DNA of 64,000 nucleotides from Photobacterium ganghwense (GCF_003025595.1 NZ_PYMI01000001.1:1-64000), one strand, 5' to 3'. Positions 34,604 to 44,600 are shown, counted from the stretch's first letter. Made by a program: numbers and translations. Notes: a model not told the origin generated them from the letters alone.

Positions 34604-35269
34604 TTATTCACGTTGCATGATAGCTTCCATCCCGAACAGCTTGTTAGTCAGAGTCAGGGTGTTACTGCCTAACCGGAATTGACTGTCGTGCTGGCCGTCT
34701 TCAAAAATCAGCACGATTTGATCATCTTCGATGTAGTAAATTCCGCGATGTTCGATTTTCTTGCCATTTTTGCCAGACACTTCTGCTGAAAACAAAAAGT
34801 CAGGACGAAGCGATAATGATAACTGAGTGACAGCATCTCCCACATCCTGGCCGCTGATGCGCGATGAACGCCAGTTGCCCGCCAGATGTTCAGGAGCCAG
34901 TTTTGTGAATCGCGCACCATCTAATAAAAACTGGTTGTAGCTCAGCATGTAAGTATGCTGTTGCTCAGGCTGGCCGCGACTGCGAAAGGTTACTGTTGAT
35001 TCATCAATGTCGTAAATGCCGCTCCATTCTTCAACATTTCCGTCTACCTGCAACAGACGAATCACATAATGGTAGTCTGATTTAAACTTGATGTTCATTG
35101 CACGATAGCTGCTCCCTTCGCTTTCTACGCCCTCTTCCGTGTTGCTAAACCAGTACCAGTCACCAAGCAGCAACGGGTAATCAAATTCTGTCAGGTCAGC
35201 CTTTGCCTGCGCGGTGCCAGTCAAGGAAGCCAATAACATTGATACTGCCACTAACAATGATCTCACCAT
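34604..35269 (-). CDS. Exported hypothetical protein (221 aa)
   Basis: Signal peptide MVRSLLVAVSMLLASLTGTAQA (cleavage about residue 22), then a beta-rich soluble body in two similar halves. The first half has LLGDWYWFSN, EEWSGIYDIDESTVTFRSRG and FTKLAPEHLAGNWR; the second has IEHRGIYYIEDDQIVLIFEDG. The repeated pattern G-x-Y-x-I-x-x-D-x-x-V suggests a duplicated lipocalin-like or barrel module. Periplasmic. No family name recognised; it lies between pncB and prc. Leftward, own transcription unit. Confidence 0.75.
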   Translation of the reverse strand: MVRSLLVAVSMLLASLTGTAQAKADLTEFDYPLLLGDWYWFSNTEEGVESEGSSYRAMNIKFKSDYHYVIRLLQVDGNVEEWSGIYDIDESTVTFRSRGQPEQQHTYMLSYNQFLLDGARFTKLAPEHLAGNWRSSRISGQDVGDAVTQLSLSLRPDFLFSAEVSGKNGKKIEHRGIYYIEDDQIVLIFEDGQHDSQFRLGSNTLTLTNKLFGMEAIMQRE

Positions 35270-35451
35270 AGCGATTCCCTCGTGCAGAGTAAAACGGCCA
35301 GAATTTTGACATCTACCTTTTAACCCTAGCCTTCATTGCCAGGAATGGATGAGAAATATGATTAATATCACGGTTATTAGGCAAGGCGTCTCAGCTATGA
35401 GACATGGTTTTAAAATAAAAATCGGACAAGAAAGTCTGATAAATCAAATAG

Positions 35452-35478
35452 AAAAGCGGCACCCTAAGGTACCGCTTT
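35452..35478 (-). terminator. Intrinsic terminator of prc
   Basis: AAAGCGGCACC (35453-35463) pairs with GGTACCGCTTT (35468-35478), with one G-U wobble in RNA. It lies about 30 bp after the prc stop, with a short T run (TTTTC) on the minus strand. Confidence 0.8.
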
Positions 35479-35506
35479 CGAAGGTTATACAGAATCTGTA
35501 TGCCGT

Positions 35507-37507
35507 TTAGCTCTGTACGCTGACAAGATCAGCGGTTACAGCAAGGGCTTCGTCCAGATACGCATCCGGCGCTTCGTAGTCTTTCGGCACATCATCCAGT
35601 TTGGCAAACGGCTGCTTGCCAAGTGCTTTCTGACGCTCGTTCAGACGAGTCAGACGCTCAGTATCTTCTTTATTCTGCTCCGCAATACGCTTCTTCTCGT
35701 TCAAAGAGATGGTGTTAATGTCCTTCTCTTCTTTATAACGATCGATGTCTTCCTGAATAAAGCCGAACTCCATATCCTTGTCGATACGTTTTTCGTGCTT
35801 GGTTTTCAGTGAAGGCAGAATCGGCGAAAAGTTATACATCTTCGAGTATTGCGCCGCTTTGATGCTGTCCCACGGAAGTGCGTTATCTTCGACGCTTTCA
35901 CCGGTTTCAGACGGATCTACCGCCGTCGGGAATGGCACATCCGGAACAACACCCAGATTTTGTGTACTACCGCCGTTGATACGGTAGAACTTCTGAATGG
36001 TGTACTGAACGTGACCCAGCGGTTTATCAAACAGATCATAGATATGGTTCAGCGAACGGTGTTGCTGCACCGTACCCTTACCAAATGACTGCTCACCCAG
36101 AATGACCGCTCGTCCGTAGTCCTGCATCGCAGCTGCAAAAATCTCGGATGCTGACGCACTGTAGCGGTTAATCAGCACCGTCAGAGGACCATCGTAGTAA
36201 ACACGATCATCTGAATCACCGTTGACTTTAACCCGGCCATAGCTGTCACGCACCTGTACAACCGGTCCGCTGTTCATGAACAACCCGGTCAGTGCCGTCG
36301 CTTCCGTCAGTGCACCGCCCCCGTTGTTACGCAGGTCGATCATCACCGCATCCACTTGCTCATCGCTAAGCTTCGCCAGCTCTTTCTTGGTATCTTCTGC
36401 CAAACCCACATAGAAGCTTGGGATTTCAATCACCCCAATCTTACGGCCGTGCGAGATTTTCACCTCTGACTTGGCTGCACGGTCTTCCAGACGGATTTTG
36501 TCACGGACAATTGTGACATCGTAACTTTTGGCATTGTTACCTTCAGGCAGGATCTCAAGCTTAACCTTGCTACCTTTAGGGCCTTTGATCAACTGCACAA
36601 CATCATCAAGACGCCAGCCAATCACGTCCACCATGTCTTTGCCGTCCTGCGCCACGCCGATAATGCGATCACCGGCGGCCAGTTTCTTCGAGGCTGAAGC
36701 CGGACCACCAGCCACCAGCGAACGAATCACGGTGTAATCATCGACGACTTGCAGAACCGCCCCAATCCCTTCCAGAGACAGATTCATTTCTGACTGGAAT
36801 TGTTCGGCGTTACGAGGAGACAAATAACTGGTATGCGGATCGACCTGACGCGCAAAAGCGTTCATGTAGATCTGGAATACGTCTTCACTGTGACTCTGAG
36901 TCAACCGCTTCAGCGCATTGTTGTAGCGCTTCTCAAGCGTTTCTTTGATATCAGGCCACTCTTTACCGGTCAGTTTCAGGTTCAGCGCGTCGTATTTAAC
37001 GCGTTTGCGCCAAATCTCATTCAGTTCATTACGGTCTTTCGCCCAGTCCAGCTTGGAACGGTCGATCACCATGTCTTCATCGATATCAAATTTGATCTCA
37101 CGATCAAGCTGATTCAATGCAAACTGGTATCGGTCATAACGACGCTTGAGCAGCGTATTGAACATATCAAAGGCAGCAGAGGTTTCGCCCCGTTTCAACT
37201 GATCATCGAGTTGGGTTTTCCACTTTTCAAACTGCTTGATATCTGAAGCGGTAAGGAAGCTTTTGTTGAAATCCAGCATTTCGAGATAACGATCAAACAT
37301 GCCGGCAGAAAAGTTATCATCAAGTGAGAATTGCTTGTAGTGAGAACGAGTAAAGCGAGAAGCAACCCGCTTACTGGCAGTCGCATGCTGCTTTTCGGGT
37401 TCTAACTGAGGAATGTCACTTAATGAGTATTTGGCCTCAAGGGCCTGAGCTGAAGCTGCCAGCATCATGCCGGCAGCAATCAGTGAGAAACGGTATCGAC
37501 ATTTCAT
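35507..37507 (-). CDS. prc: Tail-specific periplasmic protease Prc (Tsp)
   Basis: 666 residues. Signal peptide (FSLIAAGMMLAASAQALEA), helical N-terminal domain, PDZ domain (LEGIGAVLQVVDDYTVIRSL ... GDRIIGVAQ), then the S41 protease core. The catalytic serine lies in NRYSASASEIFAAAMQDYGRA and the lysine in LGEQSFGKGTVQQ. The C-terminal DUF3340 domain is Lys-rich. Prc cleaves C-terminal tails of periplasmic proteins, including FtsI and, with NlpI, MepS. Immediately downstream of proQ (17-bp gap), as in E. coli. Confidence 0.96.
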   Translation of the reverse strand: MKCRYRFSLIAAGMMLAASAQALEAKYSLSDIPQLEPEKQHATASKRVASRFTRSHYKQFSLDDNFSAGMFDRYLEMLDFNKSFLTASDIKQFEKWKTQLDDQLKRGETSAAFDMFNTLLKRRYDRYQFALNQLDREIKFDIDEDMVIDRSKLDWAKDRNELNEIWRKRVKYDALNLKLTGKEWPDIKETLEKRYNNALKRLTQSHSEDVFQIYMNAFARQVDPHTSYLSPRNAEQFQSEMNLSLEGIGAVLQVVDDYTVIRSLVAGGPASASKKLAAGDRIIGVAQDGKDMVDVIGWRLDDVVQLIKGPKGSKVKLEILPEGNNAKSYDVTIVRDKIRLEDRAAKSEVKISHGRKIGVIEIPSFYVGLAEDTKKELAKLSDEQVDAVMIDLRNNGGGALTEATALTGLFMNSGPVVQVRDSYGRVKVNGDSDDRVYYDGPLTVLINRYSASASEIFAAAMQDYGRAVILGEQSFGKGTVQQHRSLNHIYDLFDKPLGHVQYTIQKFYRINGGSTQNLGVVPDVPFPTAVDPSETGESVEDNALPWDSIKAAQYSKMYNFSPILPSLKTKHEKRIDKDMEFGFIQEDIDRYKEEKDINTISLNEKKRIAEQNKEDTERLTRLNERQKALGKQPFAKLDDVPKDYEAPDAYLDEALAVTADLVSVQS
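36513..36525. promoter_or_regulatory. matS-like site with one mismatch, within prc
   Basis: GTGACATCGTAAC, one mismatch to the matS consensus (GTAAC half-site). Confidence 0.3.
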
Positions 37508-37524
37508 GCGTCGAACATTCTCCT

Positions 37525-38172
37525 TTATGAACGAAGGTGCTCCGCTTTCACTACCATGGTCAGACCATTTGATAGTCGCACTCGCACGTCGTCCTTACTA
37601 ATTTCAACGATAGTCGCCGGCATGTTTCCGTTGCCCATGTTCACACTAACGTCTTTGCCGACAACAACTTCATCAGCAGCCAGTGCACGGGTCGTTTCTG
37701 CAGGCTTTTTATTTAGCTTAGTCGTTTTTTGCTTGGTGTTCTTTGGTTTAGCAGTTTTGGCGCGAATTTTTTTCGCTTTAGCTTCACCGTCTTTCTCACC
37801 CGCTGCCGCTTTCGCTTCAGCTTGTGCTTTACGACGTTCACGAACCTTGGCTTTGCTTTCTTCAAGTGCCTTTTGCGCGTGCTCAACATGTTCTTGTTCT
37901 AGCACACCGCACTCGTTGCCATCAAGGTCTACACGACTTACGCCTGCTTTCACACCGTGAAGATAACGCCAGGAAGAAGTGTATTGACGAAGCGCTGTAC
38001 GCAGCTGAGTCTTGCTTACCTTCGGGTCATCACTAAGGCGCTCAGCCAGATCCTGGAAGATACCAATCTTCAGAGGCTTGGCTTCACCTTCAACAGTAAA
38101 ACATTTCGGGAAACGCTCAGCAATATAGGCAATCACTTCTTTACTGTTCGTTAGCTTTTCAGAGTTTTCCAT
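37525..38172 (-). CDS. proQ: RNA chaperone ProQ
   Basis: 215 residues. The N-terminal FinO/ProQ domain (about 1-120: [47 protein letters not shown]) binds structured RNA. A Lys/Ala-rich linker (120-160) and a C-terminal Tudor-like domain ([20 protein letters not shown] ... VVKAEHL) follow. ProQ is a global sRNA and mRNA 3'-end binding protein. The start at 38172 (MENSEKL) has AGGAAAG just upstream; an in-frame GTG lies five codons earlier. Co-directional with prc. Confidence 0.95.
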   Translation of the reverse strand: MENSEKLTNSKEVIAYIAERFPKCFTVEGEAKPLKIGIFQDLAERLSDDPKVSKTQLRTALRQYTSSWRYLHGVKAGVSRVDLDGNECGVLEQEHVEHAQKALEESKAKVRERRKAQAEAKAAAGEKDGEAKAKKIRAKTAKPKNTKQKTTKLNKKPAETTRALAADEVVVGKDVSVNMGNGNMPATIVEISKDDVRVRLSNGLTMVVKAEHLRS

Positions 38173-38281
38173 GGACTTTCCTGACACATGCGAGTCTTCC
38201 CCGCAGTTAGTACATAAATCAAAAAGAAATTGTTCCGCTATTATAATTACCTAACGCCGAAAAACCACCGAAAGCATCTAA

Positions 38282-38740
38282 TTAGAGTCTTTTTTGTAGT
38301 TCTTCCAACATATATACCAAACCGTCTTCATCGGATTGGCTAAATCTTGATAATTTTGGACTATCAATATCCAATACACCGTATAGCTCACCATTCACAT
38401 GAAGTGGAATGACAATTTCGGAATTGCTGGCTGCGTCACAAGCAATGTGGCCTTCAAACTGATGAACATCTTCAACACGCTGCACTTTGTCTTCCGCAAT
38501 CGCAGTACCGCAAACACCACGGCCAACAGGAATACGTACACATGCCGGTTTACCCTGGAACGGCCCCAGAACAAGTTGATCCTCTTTCAGAATATAGAAA
38601 CCTACCCAGTTAATATCTTCTAACTCCATCGCCAGCAGCGCACTAATATTAGACATATTAGCGATCAAATCAGGTTCACCTTCAACCAGCGCGACGGCTT
38701 GCTTCGTTAGTGTGTCGTAAAACCTCGTTACATTTTCCAT
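38282..38740 (-). CDS. msrC: Free methionine-(R)-sulfoxide reductase MsrC
   Basis: 152 residues, a GAF domain enzyme that reduces free Met-R-sulfoxide. The catalytic cysteines C67, C77 and C101 have the same spacing (10 and 24) as C84, C94 and C118 of E. coli MsrC, within ACVRIPVGRGVCGTA and FEGHIACDAASNSEIV. AAGGAG precedes the ATG. Divergent from the ABC exporter gene, with only 83 bp between start codons. Confidence 0.93.
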   Translation of the reverse strand: MENVTRFYDTLTKQAVALVEGEPDLIANMSNISALLAMELEDINWVGFYILKEDQLVLGPFQGKPACVRIPVGRGVCGTAIAEDKVQRVEDVHQFEGHIACDAASNSEIVIPLHVNGELYGVLDIDSPKLSRFSQSDEDGLVYMLEELQKRL

Positions 38741-38780
38741 GGCTTACTCCTTATATAGCCGTTAAAATGACACCAATATT

Positions 38781-38799
38781 AGTAATAGGAATCATTATC
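38781..38799. promoter_or_regulatory. Candidate Fur box
   Basis: The 19 bp AGTAATAGGAATCATTATC match the Fur consensus GATAATGATAATCATTATC at 14 positions, with the right ten perfect. It lies between divergent msrC and the ABC exporter, 25 bp before the exporter ATG. Iron control is inference. Confidence 0.5.
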
Positions 38800-38823
38800 A
38801 TTGTGAAAGAAAATTCGAAACAA

Positions 38824-40656
38824 ATGATTAACTGGTCTTGGCTGATAAAGCAAGCAAAACATCATAAATCAAGACTGGTTGCTGCAAACGTTATCGCTCT
38901 TGCTGCGACTCTGATCAGTGTCCCTATTCCGCTATTGATGCCATTGATGGTGGATGAAATTTTATTGGGTAAGCCCGCCGACGGTATCCGCTTTCTGAAC
39001 CTGTTTCTTCCTGAGTCCTGGCAGCAACCCACCGCTTACATTTTACTGGTTCTGCTGTTTGTAGTGCTGATGCGCATTTCCAGCCAGGCGCTGAACATTT
39101 TACAAAGCCGTCAGTTCACCCTCGTAGCGAAAGATATTACCTATAAAATGCGCCGCCACCTGATCGACAAATTGGGTCGCATCAGTATGCGTCAGTACGA
39201 AGAACGCGGCAGTGGTGGGATCACCTCTCACCTGGTAACCGATGTGGAGACCATCGACAAGTTTGTAGGTGATACTCTGAGCCGCTTCCTGATTGGTTTA
39301 CTGACCGTCATCGGCACAGCCATTATTCTGCTGTGGCTCAACTGGCAATTGGGGCTGTTTATTCTGCTGGTTAACCCCCTTGTTGTTTATGCCTCTAAGC
39401 TGATGGGCAACCGCGTAAAAACGCTGAAGAAACAAGAAAATCAGTCCTTTGAGCGTTTCCAGCAGCGGCTGGTTGAAACCCTTGACGGTATTTATCAGCT
39501 TCGTGCTGCAAACCGCGAACGTGATTTTCTGGCTCAATTGAAAAGCAGCGCCAATGACATTCGCCGCGATGCCGATAAATATGCCTGGCAATCTGAAGCC
39601 GCCGGGCGTATTTCCTTCCTTTTATTCCTGGTCGGTTTTGAACTGTTCCGGGCAATGGCAATGATCATGGTGCTGTTCACCGATTTGACCGTGGGTCAGA
39701 TGTTCGCCGTGTTTGGTTACCTCTGGTTTATGCTTGGGCCGGTTCAGGAACTGCTGGGCATTCAGTTTGCCTGGTACAGTGCATCCGCAGCGATGCAACG
39801 CCTGAATGGCCTGCTGTCTATAGAAGAAGAACATCGTCCGGTGCAGAAAGTCTCACCGTTTAATCGTGACAAACTGGTGGATATCGACGTCCGGAATCTA
39901 CGTTTTTCATACGATGAAGATAAAGAAGTACTGCGAGGGCTGAACCTGACTATCCCTGCCGGCAAACGTGTTGCTCTGGTGGGCTCTTCCGGTGGTGGCA
40001 AGTCGACGCTGATTCAGCTGTTACTCGGTATCTACCAGAAAGACGGTGGCGAGATTCTGGTGAACGGCCATCCGATCGAAGATGTCAGCTACGAAGCCCT
40101 GCGTGACAGGATGGCAGTGGTCTTACAACATCCTGTTCTCTTTAATGATACGATGCGCCACAACCTGACTCTGGGTGGTGAGTATAGTGACGAGCAGTTG
40201 TGGCAAGCTCTGAAAATTGCCCAAATGACCGACGTAACCCAGCGCCTGACCGAAGGGCTGGATACGATCATTGGCCGTCAGGGCATCAAGCTTTCCGGCG
40301 GGCAACGCCAGCGATTGGCTATCGCACGTATGATTCTGACCGATCCTGAGTTTGTGATTCTGGATGAAGCGACTTCTGCCCTGGACACCGCGACGGAAGC
40401 GGCACTGCACACAGCACTGAATCAGTTTTTGGCGGGTCGCACGACGCTGATTGTGGCGCACCGTTTATCTGCCGTTAAACAAGCCGATGTAATCTATGTG
40501 CTGGAAGATGGTCAGGTCAGTCAAAGTGGTACCCACTATGAACTGGTCAACCGGGAAGGGCTGTATCAGACCCTGTATGGCAGCGTTCAGTCTGCTGAGC
40601 CGGTAAATTCTGAGTCACCGGCCACACTCTCAGTAGCCAGAGCTAACTTAAAATAA
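38824..40656 (+). CDS. ABC exporter, fused permease and ATPase
   Basis: 610 residues from the ATG at 38824 (MINWSWLIKQAKHH); the frame extends further upstream, where a hydrophobic stretch overlapping the Fur-like box is unlikely to be translated. Six-helix type IV exporter domain (about 1-300), then the ATPase: Walker A GSSGGGKST, Q-loop VVLQHPVLF, signature LSGGQRQRL, Walker B FVILDEAT, H-loop VAHRLSAV. A homodimeric half-transporter of the MsbA/LmrA type. Substrate unknown; the Fur-like site hints at siderophore or iron-linked export. Confidence 0.88.
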   Translation: MINWSWLIKQAKHHKSRLVAANVIALAATLISVPIPLLMPLMVDEILLGKPADGIRFLNLFLPESWQQPTAYILLVLLFVVLMRISSQALNILQSRQFTLVAKDITYKMRRHLIDKLGRISMRQYEERGSGGITSHLVTDVETIDKFVGDTLSRFLIGLLTVIGTAIILLWLNWQLGLFILLVNPLVVYASKLMGNRVKTLKKQENQSFERFQQRLVETLDGIYQLRAANRERDFLAQLKSSANDIRRDADKYAWQSEAAGRISFLLFLVGFELFRAMAMIMVLFTDLTVGQMFAVFGYLWFMLGPVQELLGIQFAWYSASAAMQRLNGLLSIEEEHRPVQKVSPFNRDKLVDIDVRNLRFSYDEDKEVLRGLNLTIPAGKRVALVGSSGGGKSTLIQLLLGIYQKDGGEILVNGHPIEDVSYEALRDRMAVVLQHPVLFNDTMRHNLTLGGEYSDEQLWQALKIAQMTDVTQRLTEGLDTIIGRQGIKLSGGQRQRLAIARMILTDPEFVILDEATSALDTATEAALHTALNQFLAGRTTLIVAHRLSAVKQADVIYVLEDGQVSQSGTHYELVNREGLYQTLYGSVQSAEPVNSESPATLSVARANLK

Positions 40657-40795
40657 TAATATAGCGTTCATTTTTAAGGGCTTAGTCCATTATTGTTTTA
40701 CCAGTACTGATAAATCGAATGATGGGCAGGCCCTTTTTGATAAAAATTGCCCAAGCCTTAACCAAATTTTGGGATTGTTAAAGGATTAAACCCTC

Positions 40796-42025
40796 ATGAC
40801 AACAGCGAGACGATGTCCCGGTTGCGACCTGCCCGTTATGCCGCAAGTTGCCCGACACGGACAAAGCGCTTACTGCCCGCGATGCCAGACCCGGCTTTAT
40901 CGCGGCAGTACTGTTCGCTTTACCGGCGAACTCGCTATTGCCTGCGCCTGCCTGATACTGTTCATTCCGGCGCATTTTTTTCCGTTGATCACCATTCGTC
41001 TGTTCGGGGTTATGATTCCGGCAACACTGCCATCCGGCACCCTGACGTTGGCCAGTGATTTTCCGGCGGTTGCTTTACTGATCCTGTTTTGCAGCTCGAT
41101 TGCCCCATTTCTGGTCAGCACTGCGGTTATTACTGCCCAGCTTGGCCTGAAGTTTCGCAAGTTCGGCTTATTCCATCGCTCACTGTGGATTCTGGAACAT
41201 CTCAAGCACTGGGCCATGTTCGATGTCTTTCTGGTCAGCCTGGGCGTCTCCTGCTTTAAAGTGCAGGATTATGCCGATATTTTTGTCGGCCCTGGTTTGT
41301 ACTCTCTTGTGCTCCTCCAGTTACTGATGGGGATATTACTGGCGCGTCTAAGCGTCAATCGCTACTGGGAAGCCTGGCAGCCTGAGACCGACCATAAGCA
41401 AACCGAGTTTTCGTTACATTGTCACAGCTGTCATATGACACAGGGCGACCACAGCCATTGTGTGCGCTGTGGTGAATCTCTTTACAAACGTATGCCCCAT
41501 TCCATCCAGAAAACCTGGGCATATTTACTGGCCGCTACCGTCTTTATTTTTCCGGCCAACCTGTATCCGATTTCAATCTTCCTCAATAACGGTAAACGTG
41601 TTGAAGACACCATTTTTTCGGGAGTCGCGACACTGGTAAAAACCGACATGGTGGGCATCGCCATCATCATTTTTGTTGCCAGTATCGTGGTACCTGTCGC
41701 CAAGATCCTTGGGCTAGGATTCATTCTGCTGACCATCCAGTTCAAGCGCAAAGTTAACCATCTGCAACGAATGAAGCTCTACCGCTTTATTCAGTGGATT
41801 GGGAAATGGTCGATGATGGACTTGTTTGTTATCTCGATCATGGTGACGCTGATTGACCGCGACCAACTCCTGGATTTCACGCCCGGCCCGGGGGCAATTG
41901 CCTTTGGTGTCGTAGTGGTGCTAACCATGCTTGCCGCTGAAAGCTTAGATTCTCGTCTGATATGGGACAACTATGAACAACGGACTCAACAACCAACAAC
42001 CCGAACCGGTCAACATCAAGCGTGA
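40796..42025 (+). CDS. letA: Lipid transport integral membrane protein LetA (PqiA family)
   Basis: 409 residues. Two PqiA modules, each with a zinc ribbon (C7-x2-C10, C27-x2-C30; then CHSCH ... CVRCG) followed by about four membrane helices. It is the inner-membrane partner of LetB in envelope phospholipid transport. AAGGA precedes the ATG. I call LetA rather than PqiA because the adjoining MCE protein has seven MCE domains and the neighbours are rsmF, msrC and proQ. Overlaps letB by 53 bp. Confidence 0.92.
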   Translation: MTTARRCPGCDLPVMPQVARHGQSAYCPRCQTRLYRGSTVRFTGELAIACACLILFIPAHFFPLITIRLFGVMIPATLPSGTLTLASDFPAVALLILFCSSIAPFLVSTAVITAQLGLKFRKFGLFHRSLWILEHLKHWAMFDVFLVSLGVSCFKVQDYADIFVGPGLYSLVLLQLLMGILLARLSVNRYWEAWQPETDHKQTEFSLHCHSCHMTQGDHSHCVRCGESLYKRMPHSIQKTWAYLLAATVFIFPANLYPISIFLNNGKRVEDTIFSGVATLVKTDMVGIAIIIFVASIVVPVAKILGLGFILLTIQFKRKVNHLQRMKLYRFIQWIGKWSMMDLFVISIMVTLIDRDQLLDFTPGPGAIAFGVVVVLTMLAAESLDSRLIWDNYEQRTQQPTTRTGQHQA

Positions 42026-44600
42026 TCGGGGCATCTCGCCGCTGTGGATATTACCGTTACTGGCATTAATGCTGGCCGGATGGCTGATCTATCAGGCGGT
42101 CAACGACGCCGGTGAGCGCATTCGTATTCACTTCAACGATGCCGCCGGTCTGGTCGCCGGGCGCACGACGATCCGCTATCAGGGGCTTGAAGTGGGTATC
42201 GTCCGGGATGTTAACCTATCTGATGACCTGCAAAGCATTTATGTTGAGGCCGATATTTATCCTGAAGCCGTTCAGACCCTCAAAGAAGGCACCCGTTTCT
42301 GGCTGGTGAAACCCAAAGCGTCGATAACCGGTATTTCGGGGCTCGATGCACTGGTTTCCGGTAACTACATTGCCCTTCAGCCGGGTCAGGGAAAATTCGC
42401 CAATGAGTTTAGCGCGCTGGACAGCCAACCGGCAGATACCCCGGTAGGCGAAGGACTGAAAATCCAATTACGCGCCCCTAGCCTCGGTGCACTGACTATT
42501 GGTTCCCAGGTACTGTACAAACAGATCCCGGTTGGTGAAGTGTTCAACTATACCCTGAGCAAAGACCGCAAGCGCGTGGTCATCGATGTGCTGATCAAAC
42601 CGGCCTATGCGAGTCTGGTCACAAATAAAAGCCGGTTCTGGAATGTCAGCGGTATGAGCGCGAACATCGACTTTAATGGTGTCGATATTCAGTTTGAAAG
42701 CCTGTCAGCCATGCTCAGCGGCGCAATCGCATTTGACTCGCCTGACGAAGGACTGGCCATTGAGGCTAATCACCTTTTCCGTCTCTACCCGGATCTCAAC
42801 ACTGCCGGTCGTGGTATTGCGATCAGCGTGGCTCTGCCTGAAGACAACAACATCAGTGCCAGTGGCGCACCGATTGTTTACCGTGGACTGAAGATTGGAC
42901 AGATCTCAGATGTTCGTCTTGACCACGACCGCAAGAAAATCATTGCTCAGGCGGCGATTGACCCAAGCATGAGCGATCTACTGACCACTGGTTCAAAAAT
43001 GCTGCTGGAAGAAGCTGAGCTTTCTCTTAACGGAGTAAAAAACATCAGCAACCTGATCCGTGGCAATTACCTGACGCTGATTCCCGGCGCCGGTGAAAGT
43101 ACCCGAAAATTCGTTGCTATCAGCCAGGATGAACTGCAGGAGCAGCAACCGGGCGTGGCCACCTTCTCACTCTACGCTGAAGACAGCTATGGGATTAAGC
43201 GCGGCACCAAGATCCGCCACCGCGGCCTGGAAGTGGGTCGGGTGAAATCTGCCCGTCTGCAAGGTGATCGCGTACGTTTTGACGTGATTATCATGCCGGA
43301 ATACACCGCACTGGTTCGCTCCGGCAGCCGCTTTTACATTGACGGCGGTATTCAGGCTAACCTGAGCACTCGCGGGCTGGACGTGAACATCCCGCCAGCC
43401 GATCAGCTCATTAATCAGAGCATTTCGTTTACCACCAGCGGGAGCCATAAAATTCAGTCAACGTACCCGCTTTACCGCAGTAAGCAACTGGCAACGCTGG
43501 CCGCAGAGAAAGCACAAGGATTCTCCAGCTTTACCCTGTTTGCCGAAGAGCTGCCGCCTGTTACGGAAGGTTCCCCGGTGTTGTACCGCAACATGCCAGT
43601 GGGTGAAGTGCAAAACTACGCCCTCACCCGTGACGGCGTCACCATTGGTGTTCGTATCAGTAACAGTTACCGGCATTTGATCACGCCTGACACCGTATTC
43701 TGGAATCGATCCGGCGTCGAAGTTGAAGCCGGATTATCAGGAGTGAAGCTAAAAGCCGCCCCTATTGCTGCTCTTGTTCAGGGTGGGATTGCCTTTGACA
43801 ATATCAGCGGTGTGGCGAACCGGGTCGGCAACCGATACAAGCTGTACAGCAGCCTGCAGGATGCGCAGGATTTCGGCCTGCTGATTACCCTGACAGCCGA
43901 CGATGCCAGAAATATCACGACCAACACCGATATTCGTTATCAGGGGGTCAATGTCGGTAAAGTGATTGAAACCCACCCGGATTTCAACACCGGCAAAGTG
44001 CTGATTAACGCCCGCCTGTTCCCGCAGTATGCGAAAACACTGGCGAAGAAAGACAGTTACTTCTGGGTTGTGACGCCAAAAATCAGTCTGAGCGGCACCA
44101 AAAACCTCGACTCTTTGCTGAGCAATTACATTTCGGTTGCCCCGGGTACCGGTTATTACGCCCAAGACTTTACCTTAGGTACATCGGAGCGCATCAATTC
44201 CGGGCTGACAGTAATTCTGGAAAGCGAAAAACGCAATTCAGTCTCTGTCGGAACCCCATTGCTATACCGTGATGTTCAGGTGGGCCAGGTGGTGGATGTT
44301 GCATTGGGCGATCTAGCAGACCGCGTGATCATTAAGGCCCATGTGGAGCCTGACTTCGATCATCTGGTACGCACCAATACCGTGTTCTGGAATGTCTCCG
44401 GTCTGGATGTGACAATCGGGTTGACCGGCGCATCCGTGCAGAGCGGTACCGTCGACAGCCTGATTAGAGGTGGCATCGCCTTTGCCACTCCGGAAGCGCA
44501 ACCGCTGTTGCCGCGCGCCAAAGGTGATACCCACTATCTGCTGCATGACATTGCCAAACCGGAATGGCACACATGGCGAACTGCAATACCAAGACATTAA
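41973..44600 (+). CDS. letB: Seven-MCE-domain lipid transport protein LetB
   Basis: 875 residues. One N-terminal membrane helix (LWILPLLALMLAGWLIYQAV), then seven MCE domains recognisable from the repeated core YxGLxVGxV: YQGLEVGIV, YKQIPVGEV, YRGLKIGQI, HRGLEVGRV, YRNMPVGEV, YQGVNVGKV, YRDVQVGQV. E. coli LetB (877 residues) stacks seven MCE rings into a tunnel that spans the periplasm to carry lipids. PqiB has only three, so this is LetB. Followed by a terminator. A perfect matS lies inside the gene. Confidence 0.95.
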   Translation: MNNGLNNQQPEPVNIKRDRGISPLWILPLLALMLAGWLIYQAVNDAGERIRIHFNDAAGLVAGRTTIRYQGLEVGIVRDVNLSDDLQSIYVEADIYPEAVQTLKEGTRFWLVKPKASITGISGLDALVSGNYIALQPGQGKFANEFSALDSQPADTPVGEGLKIQLRAPSLGALTIGSQVLYKQIPVGEVFNYTLSKDRKRVVIDVLIKPAYASLVTNKSRFWNVSGMSANIDFNGVDIQFESLSAMLSGAIAFDSPDEGLAIEANHLFRLYPDLNTAGRGIAISVALPEDNNISASGAPIVYRGLKIGQISDVRLDHDRKKIIAQAAIDPSMSDLLTTGSKMLLEEAELSLNGVKNISNLIRGNYLTLIPGAGESTRKFVAISQDELQEQQPGVATFSLYAEDSYGIKRGTKIRHRGLEVGRVKSARLQGDRVRFDVIIMPEYTALVRSGSRFYIDGGIQANLSTRGLDVNIPPADQLINQSISFTTSGSHKIQSTYPLYRSKQLATLAAEKAQGFSSFTLFAEELPPVTEGSPVLYRNMPVGEVQNYALTRDGVTIGVRISNSYRHLITPDTVFWNRSGVEVEAGLSGVKLKAAPIAALVQGGIAFDNISGVANRVGNRYKLYSSLQDAQDFGLLITLTADDARNITTNTDIRYQGVNVGKVIETHPDFNTGKVLINARLFPQYAKTLAKKDSYFWVVTPKISLSGTKNLDSLLSNYISVAPGTGYYAQDFTLGTSERINSGLTVILESEKRNSVSVGTPLLYRDVQVGQVVDVALGDLADRVIIKAHVEPDFDHLVRTNTVFWNVSGLDVTIGLTGASVQSGTVDSLIRGGIAFATPEAQPLLPRAKGDTHYLLHDIAKPEWHTWRTAIPRH
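43630..43642. promoter_or_regulatory. matS site, perfect, within letB
   Basis: GTGACGGCGTCAC matches GTGACRNYGTCAC. Coding-strand codons read DGVTI. Being in a GC-rich coding context, it could be coincidental. Confidence 0.65.

Noticed and set aside
40796-44600. Annotation of these genes as pqiA-pqiB
   Set aside because: The MCE protein has seven MCE repeats and 875 residues, as in LetB; PqiB has three and about 546 residues. Neighbouring rsmF, msrC and proQ also fit letAB.
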